Of a stretch of 63,497 nt of DNA, positions 49,989 through 57,814 are shown piece after piece. The number at the start of each line of letters is the position of its first letter. Positions within the stretch are counted from its first letter, which is position 1. Both the position numbers and the translations under genes were made by a program. Source of the stretch: Hymenobacter glacialis (GTDB taxonomy: Bacteria; Bacteroidota; Bacteroidia; Cytophagales; Hymenobacteraceae); contig NZ_MDZC01000048.1 in the NCBI RefSeq assembly GCF_001816165.1, forward strand, positions 1-63,497. The letters run 5' to 3'. The notes below the pieces were generated by a model, which was given only the letters and a program-made list of their open reading frames with translations, made no database searches and was not told the DNA's origin.

Positions 49989-50813
49989 ATGGATACTATT
50001 CGCATTGCCATTCTGGATATGTACAACAACGCGCCGAACGAAGGCATGCGCTGCATTCGGCAGCTGCTGGCCCGTGGCGCGGCCGAAAATGGCCTGCATT
50101 TTCAGGTAGACACCTTTAACGTACGGGCCGAAAACGCCCTGCCCGACCTGGGGTATGACCTTTATATTTCGAGCGGCGGGCCCGGCAGCCCCCTGGCCTC
50201 CGATGAAGCCTGGGAGCCGCTTTACTTCGCGTTCATCGATTCGCTGCTGGACCACAACCGCACTTCTGACCAGAAAAAGCACCTGCTGCTCATCTGCCAT
50301 TCCTTTCAGTTGGTGAGCCGGCACCTGGGCGTGGGCGAAATCAGCCGGCGCAAGTCCACTTCGTTCGGCGTGCTGCCGGTGCACCTCACCCCGGCCGGCC
50401 GCCACGAACCCGTGCTGCAGGGCCTCGAGGACCCCTTCTTTATTGTGGATTCGCGGGATTACCAGCTTACTCAGCTCAATGAAGCCCGGCTGGAAGAGTT
50501 GGGCGCCGAGGTGTTGTGCTTAGAGAAAGAACGCCCCCACGTGCCTTTGGAACGTGCCGTAATGGCCATTCGCTTTACGCCGGAAGTTTTCGGCTCGCAG
50601 TTCCATCCCGAAGCCGACGGAGAAGGCATGCTCCGCTACATGCTCACCGACGAGCGCAAGCAGCAGGTGGTAACCACTTATGGAACTGATAAATACGAGG
50701 AGATGGTGCACCTGCTCGCCGACCCCGAAACCATCGAACGGACCGAATCGGTCATCGTACCCACCTTTTTGCGACGTGCCCTGGCCCAGCTGGGGCAGCT
50801 CACGGCTGCTTAA
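49989..50813 (+). CDS. Class I glutamine amidotransferase (GATase1)
   Basis: The 274-residue protein has the full GATase1 triad: Cys103 in LLLICHSFQLV, His206 and Glu208 in FGSQFHPEADGEG. LYISSGGPGSP (about 57-67) is the GGPG loop. It would release ammonia from glutamine, or act as a gamma-glutamyl peptidase, as some stand-alone GATases do. There is no synthetase domain attached, so it should work with a partner, most likely one of the ligases beside it. The C-terminal 60 residues are an added helical part. The next gene starts 33 nt on. Confidence 0.9.
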   Translation: MDTIRIAILDMYNNAPNEGMRCIRQLLARGAAENGLHFQVDTFNVRAENALPDLGYDLYISSGGPGSPLASDEAWEPLYFAFIDSLLDHNRTSDQKKHLLLICHSFQLVSRHLGVGEISRRKSTSFGVLPVHLTPAGRHEPVLQGLEDPFFIVDSRDYQLTQLNEARLEELGAEVLCLEKERPHVPLERAVMAIRFTPEVFGSQFHPEADGEGMLRYMLTDERKQQVVTTYGTDKYEEMVHLLADPETIERTESVIVPTFLRRALAQLGQLTAA

Positions 50814-50846
50814 GTACCGCCCGCGCGGCCACCAATCCTTCGCGTT

Positions 50847-52049
50847 ATGATTCCGGAACACCGCCATAAGTTCAACGCCGCGTTTAGCCCGGCTACTTAC
50901 CAGGCCATGCTGGCCGACATTGACCAGCAATTGCCGGGACAGCTTGATTTCCGGGTGGCGGAAACGCCGGTTTTTGTGCCCACCGGGTTGCGCGATAAGC
51001 TAATTGCGGCCGGCAAAAGCATCATCAGCGTAATTGAGCGGCCCGATTTCAAGGAATTGACCGAAGGAGCCATTCCCCCGCACCAGCGTGTGCCCAACGA
51101 AGACGACCGGCCCGAATTTCTCACCTTCGATTTTGCCGTTTGCCGCGATACGAACGGCGAGTTGGAACCGCAATTAATCGAAATGCAGGGATTTCCGTCC
51201 CTGTACGCCTTTCAATCCTGGCTGCCCGGCGTATTTCGCCAGTATTACCCCATTTCCGACGCAGTCAGCCCGTTTATCGAGGTTGCTGATTTCGAGTCGT
51301 ATCAGGAGCAGATGCGCCAGTTTATTCTGGCCGGCGAACCAGCTGAGCAGGTAATATTATTGGAGTTGTTTCCAGATAAGCAGAAGACGCGAATTGATTT
51401 CTTTTTATCTAATAAATTATGGGGTGTTAAAGCCGTCTGTATCACGCAAGTGCAGCGTATCGGGCGGGAATTATTTTACGAGAATAATGGTGAATTAATT
51501 AAAATAAAACGCATTTATAACCGTGTTATTTTCGATGAATTAGCCCGGCACCCCGAGCTTGATTTATCCTTTAATTTAACGCAGGATGTTGACGTGACCT
51601 GGGTGGGTCACCCCAACTGGTTTTTTCGCATTAGCAAGTACACCCTGCCCTTGTTGCAAGGCCCTTTTGTACCGCCCAGTCACTTTTTGTCGGCGCTCAC
51701 CACCTACCCCGATGACCTGCACAATTACGTGCTCAAGCCCTTGTTTTCCTTTGCCGGGGCCGGTGTGCGCCTGCACGTAACCGCCGATGAGCTTGCTTCA
51801 TTGCCAGACAAGCAGAACTATCTATTGCAACGCAAAGTAGTGTACGAGCCCGTGGTACAATCGCCCGATGGCCTGGTAAAGAGCGAGATTCGCCTGCTCT
51901 ACATCTGGCCCAAAGGTGTGGCCCGGCCCCAACTCCTCACGGGCTTGTGCCGGCTGAGCCGCGGCGAGATGATTGGCGTGGACTTCAATAAAGACAAGGA
52001 CTGGGTGGGCGGCACCACGCCTTTTTTCGAGCGGAAGGCCGCAAGCTAA
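50847..52049 (+). CDS. Second ATP-grasp-like protein
   Basis: The 400-residue protein has segments that fit the ATP-grasp fold: LEPQLIEMQGFPSLYAFQSW (about 109-128), NYVLKPLFSFAGAGVRL (ATP-binding Lys and glycine loop, about 293-309) and LVKSEIRLLYIWPKG (about 347-361). Family assignment is by these motifs and is less sure than for the first ligase. It directly follows the amidotransferase (33 nt) and probably shares its transcript. Bases 51340-51600 use AT-rich codons unlike the rest of the gene. Confidence 0.68.
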   Translation: MIPEHRHKFNAAFSPATYQAMLADIDQQLPGQLDFRVAETPVFVPTGLRDKLIAAGKSIISVIERPDFKELTEGAIPPHQRVPNEDDRPEFLTFDFAVCRDTNGELEPQLIEMQGFPSLYAFQSWLPGVFRQYYPISDAVSPFIEVADFESYQEQMRQFILAGEPAEQVILLELFPDKQKTRIDFFLSNKLWGVKAVCITQVQRIGRELFYENNGELIKIKRIYNRVIFDELARHPELDLSFNLTQDVDVTWVGHPNWFFRISKYTLPLLQGPFVPPSHFLSALTTYPDDLHNYVLKPLFSFAGAGVRLHVTADELASLPDKQNYLLQRKVVYEPVVQSPDGLVKSEIRLLYIWPKGVARPQLLTGLCRLSRGEMIGVDFNKDKDWVGGTTPFFERKAAS

Positions 52050-52107
52050 ACAACGCGAAGGATTCGTTGCGCGTAATGCGGAGCTGACTCAACTCCATTT
52101 CCTCTCC

Positions 52108-52635
52108 ATGTCTTCATTCACCGACAAAGGCCTTAAAATTTCTAAAAACGTTCTGTTCAACGTTTTCTTAGGCCGCGCTACCAAGCTGCTGGGCACCCCT
52201 TTTAAAGTAGTTACCATCCTCAACGAGGCCGCTGACAAGCTGGCGGAAAAGGGCAACACCACCAATAAGTTTCGGCAGCTTTTCGACGTTGCCCTCACCC
52301 TCGTGCGCATGGTGCGCAGTTTTATCAGCGGCCAATACCGCGAGATATCTAAAAGCACTGTAGCAACGGGCCTCGCAGTACTGCTTTACGTGCTGTCGCC
52401 CATCGACCTCGTCCCCGATTTTATTCCCGTAGTAGGCTTTCTGGATGACCTGAGCTTAATTGGTTGGTTTATGGGGCGTTTCTCTACGGAAATATCCCGC
52501 TTCCGGGACTGGGAAGACGCCGGCCGGGGCCAGTCCGCCATCGAGCGCGCAGCTCCCGCCCGGCCCGATGAAGCCGCCCTCCCCGCCATGGGCGACGCCG
52601 CGCAGCCCAGCGTTGCAGAGCTGGGCCATTCATAG
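52108..52635 (+). CDS. DUF1232 (YkvA-type) membrane protein
   Basis: ATG 52108 (MSSFTDKGLKISKNVLFNVF) gives 175 residues. The DUF1232 motif is VLLYVLSPIDLVPDFIPVVG (about 93-112), followed by FLDDLSLIGWFMGRF. This is a short amphipathic or membrane helix pair of unknown function. The Pro/Ala-rich C-terminus (about 145-175) is probably disordered. It lies 58 nt after the second ATP-grasp gene, but a link is unproven. Confidence 0.88.
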   Translation: MSSFTDKGLKISKNVLFNVFLGRATKLLGTPFKVVTILNEAADKLAEKGNTTNKFRQLFDVALTLVRMVRSFISGQYREISKSTVATGLAVLLYVLSPIDLVPDFIPVVGFLDDLSLIGWFMGRFSTEISRFRDWEDAGRGQSAIERAAPARPDEAALPAMGDAAQPSVAELGHS

Positions 52636-52961
52636 AGAGCCCTGCAGCAAGGACGGACTTGGGTGGCGGCAGCCCTAATTCATTGTGCACGGAAATCACT
52701 GTATTTGCAGACATTGCCGGGCTACCTGTGCTCCGCCATGGTGCTTTTCAAATGCTACTCAAACGGCTTTCATACCCATTCAGCAGTGCACTGCAGGCGG
52801 CTATACGGCCGATTGACCTGTACCCGTTTTTTCATGGCGTGGAAATTGATTAGCTGATTATTTTTGAGCGTCTGGCTGCAGATTTCACTTTACTGGTGTG
52901 GAATAACCAACTATTGCAGCCGATAATTTAATCTGCTTAATTTCCTTCTGCCTCCCTGTCT
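52636..52961. other. Intergenic region, nothing recognised
   Basis: The 326 bp are moderately AT-rich from 52830 onward. No gene, repeat or clear promoter can be supported. Confidence 0.5.
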
Positions 52962-53831
52962 ATGCTGGTTTTATTTCCCTTTACTGCAAGTCTATTTCGC
53001 GTAGTATTTCCGCTTGGGGCCTTGGCGTTAGCCGATGCTCCGGCTCCCGCACCGCCTACCCTCTCCACCGAACAGCTCACCACCCGCCTCAGCAGCGCCA
53101 TCGAAAACCTGAAAACGTTGCGCTGCAACGTGAAAGCGCAGGAACGTATCGGCACTGGTATCAACCGGGCCCAAAGCATGATGAAAATCAGCTACAAGCC
53201 GTTGCGGATTTACATTAAAAACCAAAAAGGAGTTGAAGTGCTGTGGGTGAGCGGGCAGAACGGGGGCGACGCGTGGGTGTATCCTGCCTCCTTTCCCTAC
53301 ATTACCATCAGCCTGGACCCCAACGGCAAGCTGATGCGGGGCAACCAGCACCACACCGCGCTTCAGGCCGGCTTTGGCACCATTTCCGACTTGCTGAGCA
53401 CCACCGGCCTGCGTCAGAACGATAACTTCAGCCGCTCCTTCCGCTACACCGGCGACACCACCATCCTCGGCCGCACCAGCCACGTGTTGCGCTCCGACTA
53501 TCCGCAATTCCGTTACGTGAGCTACAAAGCCGGCAAAAACGAAACCATTGCCACCGTGGCCGACCGGTTTGGCTGCGGCGAATACCGCGTTATTGAGCGC
53601 AATGGCCTCACCATCGGCGAGAAGATTCCCGAAGGCAAAGTACTGCAAGTGCCCAATGCCTACGGCCGCCGCACCACCGTCTGCGTCGACCCTAAAACGT
53701 ATTTACCCACCATGGTACAGGTGAACGACGACAAAGGGTTATTCGAAAAATTTGAGTTTTCGGACGTTGTAGTAAACCAGTCTATCCCGCTGGAGGAATT
53801 CAGCAAAGAGTACAAAGGCTACAAGTTTTGA
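52962..53831 (+). CDS. DUF1571 protein with LysM-like insertion
   Basis: The 289-residue protein has a signal peptide (to about 24). The DUF1571 part includes LRCNVKAQERIGTGINRAQ, MKISYKPLRIYIKNQKGVE and VDPKTYLPTMVQVNDDKGLF. Between about 188 and 235 an insert reads YKAGKNETIATVADRFGCGE, then YRVIERNGL and IPEGKVLQVPNAY, which has the LysM pattern of a peptidoglycan-binding repeat. It probably acts in the periplasm or envelope. Function is unknown. Confidence 0.82.
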   Translation: MLVLFPFTASLFRVVFPLGALALADAPAPAPPTLSTEQLTTRLSSAIENLKTLRCNVKAQERIGTGINRAQSMMKISYKPLRIYIKNQKGVEVLWVSGQNGGDAWVYPASFPYITISLDPNGKLMRGNQHHTALQAGFGTISDLLSTTGLRQNDNFSRSFRYTGDTTILGRTSHVLRSDYPQFRYVSYKAGKNETIATVADRFGCGEYRVIERNGLTIGEKIPEGKVLQVPNAYGRRTTVCVDPKTYLPTMVQVNDDKGLFEKFEFSDVVVNQSIPLEEFSKEYKGYKF

Positions 53832-53837
53832 TTTAGC

Positions 53838-53894
53838 CGCAATACTAGAAAGGGGCCACTTGTACCGAACAAGTGGCCCCTTTCTAGTATTGCG
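53838..53894. terminator. 26-bp perfect hairpin, bidirectional terminator
   Basis: 53838-53863 is the exact reverse complement of 53869-53894, with a 5-base loop ACCGA. It separates convergent genes. CTTTCTAG-type sequence gives only short T-runs inside the stem. Confidence 0.75.
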
Positions 53895-53918
53895 CTAATT
53901 GCAATTACTACGCTCCCC

Positions 53919-54791
53919 TTACCGGCGCATGGTTTTCTCTATCTGGTCCCACATCTCGGGCGTGAGCATTTCCAGCTTGTTGAATTCGCCGGCCCCGTTG
54001 AGCCACTCGCCGCCGTCGATGGTGACCACTTCGCCGTTGACATAGGCCGAGAAATCAGAAATCAGATACGCGGCCAGGTTGGCCAGTTCCTGGTACTGGC
54101 CTACGCGCTTGAGCGGCACGCTGGCGGCGGGGTCGAGCTTGCTGGCCAATGGCTCCGGGAATAGCCGGCTCCACGCGCCCTCGGTTGGAAAAGGGCCGGG
54201 AGCAATGGCGTTCGAGCGAATGCCGTACTTGGCCCACTCCACTGCCAGCGAACGGGTAATGGCCAGTACCCCCGCTTTTGCCGCCGCTGAGGGCACCACG
54301 TAAGCAGAGCCCACCGAGGCATACGTAGTAACGATGTTGAGAATGGTACCGGGTTTTTTGTCGGCAATCCAGCGCTTGCCCACGGCCAGGGTGCAGTTGT
54401 AGGAGCCGCGCAGCACAATGTCCACTATCACATCAAACGCCTTGTGCGAGAGCCGCTCCGTGGGGCTGATGAAGTTGCCCGCCGCGTTGTTCAGCAGCAC
54501 GTCCACGCCGCCAAACTCCTCAATGGTGCGCTCCAGCATGGCTTCTACCTGGTCGTATTTTCGCACGTCGCAGGCAATGGCCAGCACCTTGCCGCCGGTT
54601 TGCTGCCGGAGCTCCTCGGCTGTGTTCTCCAACACCTCCAGCTTGCGGCTGGTAATGGTCACGTTGGCACCTAACTCGAGAAAATAGGTGGTCATGGCCC
54701 GGCCCAGACCGGTGCCGCCACCAGTAACGATGACCGTTTTGCCAGCCAGGGCGTTGTCGCGTAGCATGGGTTGCGTGTAGGGATTGTTCAT
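53919..54791 (-). CDS. Short-chain dehydrogenase, 2,4-dienoyl-CoA reductase type
   Basis: The 290-residue protein has the Rossmann loop VIVTGGGTGLGRAM (about 20-33), NNAAGNFISPTERLS (about 101-115) and YVVPSAAAKAGVLAITRSLA (about 164-183). The classical YxxxK is replaced by the SAxAK form that marks mammalian DECR1-like dienoyl-CoA reductases, which use NADPH to reduce 2,4-dienoyl-CoA in unsaturated fatty-acid oxidation. The reverse-strand box TACCTTCG at 54839-54846 is a possible promoter. Confidence 0.9.
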   Translation of the reverse strand: MNNPYTQPMLRDNALAGKTVIVTGGGTGLGRAMTTYFLELGANVTITSRKLEVLENTAEELRQQTGGKVLAIACDVRKYDQVEAMLERTIEEFGGVDVLLNNAAGNFISPTERLSHKAFDVIVDIVLRGSYNCTLAVGKRWIADKKPGTILNIVTTYASVGSAYVVPSAAAKAGVLAITRSLAVEWAKYGIRSNAIAPGPFPTEGAWSRLFPEPLASKLDPAASVPLKRVGQYQELANLAAYLISDFSAYVNGEVVTIDGGEWLNGAGEFNKLEMLTPEMWDQIEKTMRR

Positions 54792-54976
54792 GCGGAAAAA
54801 CAGGTGTGGAGTGGAAAAAAGCGGCTTGGCCCGCTGGTCGAAGGTACAAGCCCGCCGGTGCGCAATTCAACCAAGCCCGTCTATAAATGGACATAAATAG
54901 CTCAGCCCTGAATATAGTATTACCCATTTTATTCGCACCTTCGTGCTCTTAAACTGTACAAACGCATATTTTTTCT

Positions 54977-55855
54977 ATGACCAGTTCCGTTTCCGCTAGT
55001 TCTGCGGGCACTGCGTCGGGCGCCTCCTCCCCCACTGTGTTAGTGCTCGGGTGCGGGTGGTTGGGCATGGCCTTGGCGCGCTCGCTCGCTGCCTCCGGGC
55101 ACCCGGTACTGGGCACCACCACCACGCCCGGCCTCCTGCCCACCATGGAAGCCGCGGGCATTACGCCGTATTTGTTGCAATTGGGCACCGATTTCGGCGC
55201 TTCCGCCGAAGCCCTGCTCCTGCAATTGCTGCAGCAAGCCGATGTACTCGTTCTGAACGTCCCGCCCCGCGCGGCCTCGGCGGGCACCTACCCCGCCCTG
55301 CTGCGGCCCGTGCACCGGGCGGTGGCGGCGGCAGGCACCAAGCACGTGCTGTTTGTGAGCTCCACCAGCGTGTACCCCGATGAAGCGCGCGTGATGCGCG
55401 AAGGCGATGCGATGAGCACCCGCGACGCGGCCTCCGACGTGCTCCGCGCCGAGGGCCACTTTGTGCCCCGCTACGGGCAGTGGAAAAGCACGGTGGTGCG
55501 GCTGGGAGGCCTCATCGGGCCCGACCGGGCGCCCGGCCGCTTCCTGGCCGGCCGCCGCGACCTGGCCAACGGCAATGCGCCCGTCAACCTGCTGCACCTC
55601 ACCGATGCCGTGGGGGTGCTCTCGGGCATCATCAAACACGAGGCCTGGGGGCACACCTTTAACGTGTGCGCGGCCCAGCACCCGCTGCGGCGGGTGTTTT
55701 ACCCCAGCGCCGCCGCCTATCTGCAGCTGGAAGCGCCCACGTTTAAGGAAGAAAAAGGGGTGAGCGGCAAAATTATTGACAGCGAGCTAGTCCGCCGCAT
55801 GGTGCCCTACCAATTCCAGCACGACGACGTGCTGGCGGCCCTGGCCTCCTGCTAG
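54977..55855 (+). CDS. NAD(P)-binding epimerase-like protein, YeeZ type
   Basis: The 292-residue protein has a Ser/Ala-rich start and then a Rossmann motif TVLVLGCGWLGMALARSLA (about 20-38). VLFVSSTSVYPDEARVMRE (about 122-140) is typical of the extended SDR/YeeZ group, with YGQWKSTVVRLGGLIGPDR later. The reaction is unknown. The true start may be a later codon near the Rossmann loop. Its neighbour baiN-like gene starts 40 nt on. Confidence 0.85.
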   Translation: MTSSVSASSAGTASGASSPTVLVLGCGWLGMALARSLAASGHPVLGTTTTPGLLPTMEAAGITPYLLQLGTDFGASAEALLLQLLQQADVLVLNVPPRAASAGTYPALLRPVHRAVAAAGTKHVLFVSSTSVYPDEARVMREGDAMSTRDAASDVLRAEGHFVPRYGQWKSTVVRLGGLIGPDRAPGRFLAGRRDLANGNAPVNLLHLTDAVGVLSGIIKHEAWGHTFNVCAAQHPLRRVFYPSAAAYLQLEAPTFKEEKGVSGKIIDSELVRRMVPYQFQHDDVLAALASC

Positions 55856-55882
55856 CCCGGCCGGCAGCCCGCCGTCCTGCTG

Positions 55883-55890
55883 TACCTTTG
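55883..55890 (+). promoter_or_regulatory. Candidate -7 box TACCTTTG
   Basis: An exact box ends 4 nt before the GTG at 55895, so the transcript would begin at about the start codon and be leaderless, or translation starts at a later GTG (55922). Confidence 0.45.
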
Positions 55891-55894
55891 CACC

Positions 55895-57169
55895 GTGAAA
55901 ATTGATGCTGCTCAACCCCTCGTGGCCGTGCTCGGCGGCGGGGCGGCTGGTTTTTTTGGGGCCATTGCCTGCGCCGAAGCCAACCCCGCGCTTCAGGTGG
56001 TACTACTTGAAAAAACGGGCAAATTCCTCGGCAAAGTGCGCATTTCGGGTGGCGGGCGCTGCAACGTGACGCACGCCTGCGACACGGCCGCCCAGCTGGT
56101 GGCGCACTACCCCCGCGGCAGCAAGCAGCTCAAGGCCGCGTTCCAGCAGTTTGGCGTGGCCGATACCATTGCCTGGTTTGCCAGTCGGGGCGTGCAGCTC
56201 AAGACCGAGGCCGACGGCCGCATGTTTCCCAGCACCGACTCCAGCGAAACCATTGCGCAAGCCCTGGAAGAAGCCGCGCGGCGGGCCGGTGTACGCCTGT
56301 TGCCCAATGTGGGGGTCGACGAAGTTCAGGCCACCTCCACCGGAGGCTTCACCCTGCAGCTCAGCGGCGCGGGCACGGCCCGGCACGGCCGCACGCTGCA
56401 CGCCACGCGCCTGCTTATTGCCACCGGCGGCAACCCCAAAAGCGCCAACTACGACTGGCTGCGCGCCCTGGGCCACACCGTGGCCGAACCCGTGCCGTCG
56501 CTCTTCACCTTCAACGTGCCCAACTCCCCCCTCAGCGAGCTGATGGGCGTGAGCGTACCCCAGGCCCGGGTGGTGCTGGCCGGCGAAAAGCTGCAGTACG
56601 AAGGCCCGCTGCTGGTTACGCACTGGGGCGTGAGCGGCCCGGCGGTGCTCAAGCTCTCGGCCTGGGGTGCCCGGCGGCTGAATGAATTGGGCTACGTGGG
56701 CACGGCCCTGGTGAACTGGATTCCCACGTTTACGGAAGAAACCCTGCGCGCCTGGCTGCAGCAGTTTCGCCAGGAAAACGGCAAGAAAACCGTGGCCGCC
56801 AATCCGCAATTCGGCTTGCCGCAGCGCCTGTGGCGCAGCCTCACCGAGCAGGCCGGCGTGGCCCCCGACACCCGCTGGAGCGACTTGCCGGCCAAAACCC
56901 AGAACCGCCTGCTGGAACTCCTGCTGCGGTATCCGCTGGCCGTGCGCGGCAAAACCACCTACAAAGACGAGTTCGTGACCTGCGGCGGCATTTCGCTCGA
57001 AGAGGTTGATCTGAAAACCATGGGCAGCCGCCGCGTGCCGGGGCTGCATTTTGCGGGCGAAGTCCTCGACATCGACGGCATTACCGGCGGCTTCAACTTC
57101 CAGGCGGCCTGGACCACGGGCTATTTGGCTGGACAGGCGCTGGCCGCGGCACCCACCGCCCGGTTGTAA
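55895..57169 (+). CDS. NAD(P)/FAD-dependent oxidoreductase, HI0933/BaiN family
   Basis: The 424-residue flavoprotein starts at GTG 55895 or a later GTG. It has the FAD loop VAVLGGGAAGFFGAIACAEA (about 10-29), the family mark GKVRISGGGRCNVTHAC (about 46-62), FTFNVPNSPLSELMGV and the closing GEVLDIDGITGGFNFQAAW (about 388-406). Members are soluble flavoproteins of unclear substrate (YhiN, BaiN). No partner is adjacent. Confidence 0.92.
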   Translation: MKIDAAQPLVAVLGGGAAGFFGAIACAEANPALQVVLLEKTGKFLGKVRISGGGRCNVTHACDTAAQLVAHYPRGSKQLKAAFQQFGVADTIAWFASRGVQLKTEADGRMFPSTDSSETIAQALEEAARRAGVRLLPNVGVDEVQATSTGGFTLQLSGAGTARHGRTLHATRLLIATGGNPKSANYDWLRALGHTVAEPVPSLFTFNVPNSPLSELMGVSVPQARVVLAGEKLQYEGPLLVTHWGVSGPAVLKLSAWGARRLNELGYVGTALVNWIPTFTEETLRAWLQQFRQENGKKTVAANPQFGLPQRLWRSLTEQAGVAPDTRWSDLPAKTQNRLLELLLRYPLAVRGKTTYKDEFVTCGGISLEEVDLKTMGSRRVPGLHFAGEVLDIDGITGGFNFQAAWTTGYLAGQALAAAPTARL

Positions 57170-57232
57170 CCTTAGCTGCGGGCAGGGAGTAAAGCAGGGA
57201 ATAATTTTTCAACTTTACTTACTCCCTTTCCA

Positions 57233-57679
57233 ATGGAAGCCAAAGCAACCCAAACCCTGCTCAACGAATTGGTAGAAACCCTCAAGGATGGCCAAAATGG
57301 CTATGCCGACGCCATGACCGACGTGGAGGATGCCAAGCTGAAAGAAACTTTCAAAAAGTACGCGGCCCAGCGTTCGGAATACATCACCGAAATCGAGGAC
57401 CAGATGTTCAAAATGAACCTCAAGCCCGACGAGAGCGGCTCGGTAGCTGCTACCGTACACCGCGCTTGGATTGACCTGAAAGCCGCTATCACCAGCAAAG
57501 ACAGCAAGGCCGTACTCAATGAGTGCGAGCGCGGCGAGGACTACGCCGTGAAAGCCTACCAAACCGCCCTGAAGGCCCAGGACCTGCCTTCCGCCGTTAA
57601 GTCGGTGATTGAAAAGCAGTACCAGGGCGTGAAAGAAGCCCACGATACCATCAAAGCCCTGCGCGATTCGTCGAAGTAA
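57233..57679 (+). CDS. DUF2383 (PA2169-type) four-helix-bundle protein
   Basis: The 148-residue acidic helical protein contains LLNELVETLKDGQNGYADAM (about 9-28), LKETFKKYAAQRSEYITEIE and VKSVIEKQYQGVKEAHDTIK. It is a ferritin-like or four-helix bundle found in stress-linked genes. Function is unknown. A terminator follows at 57702. Confidence 0.88.
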   Translation: MEAKATQTLLNELVETLKDGQNGYADAMTDVEDAKLKETFKKYAAQRSEYITEIEDQMFKMNLKPDESGSVAATVHRAWIDLKAAITSKDSKAVLNECERGEDYAVKAYQTALKAQDLPSAVKSVIEKQYQGVKEAHDTIKALRDSSK

Positions 57680-57701
57680 TTCTTCAAATCGACTTTGTAC
57701 C

Positions 57702-57737
57702 CAACAAAAAAGCCGCTCTAATTGAGCGCTTTTTTGT
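57702..57737. terminator. Bidirectional terminator
   Basis: CAACAAAAAAGC-CGCTC pairs with GAGCG-CTTTTTTGTTG with one bulged base; T-runs on both strands serve convergent genes. Confidence 0.8.
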
Positions 57738-57814
57738 TGAATAGCATATTATAATTTCACTTAAACAGTCACTGCTGGGTAATCCAAACGATTTATAGAA
57801 TAATTATTGGTTGA

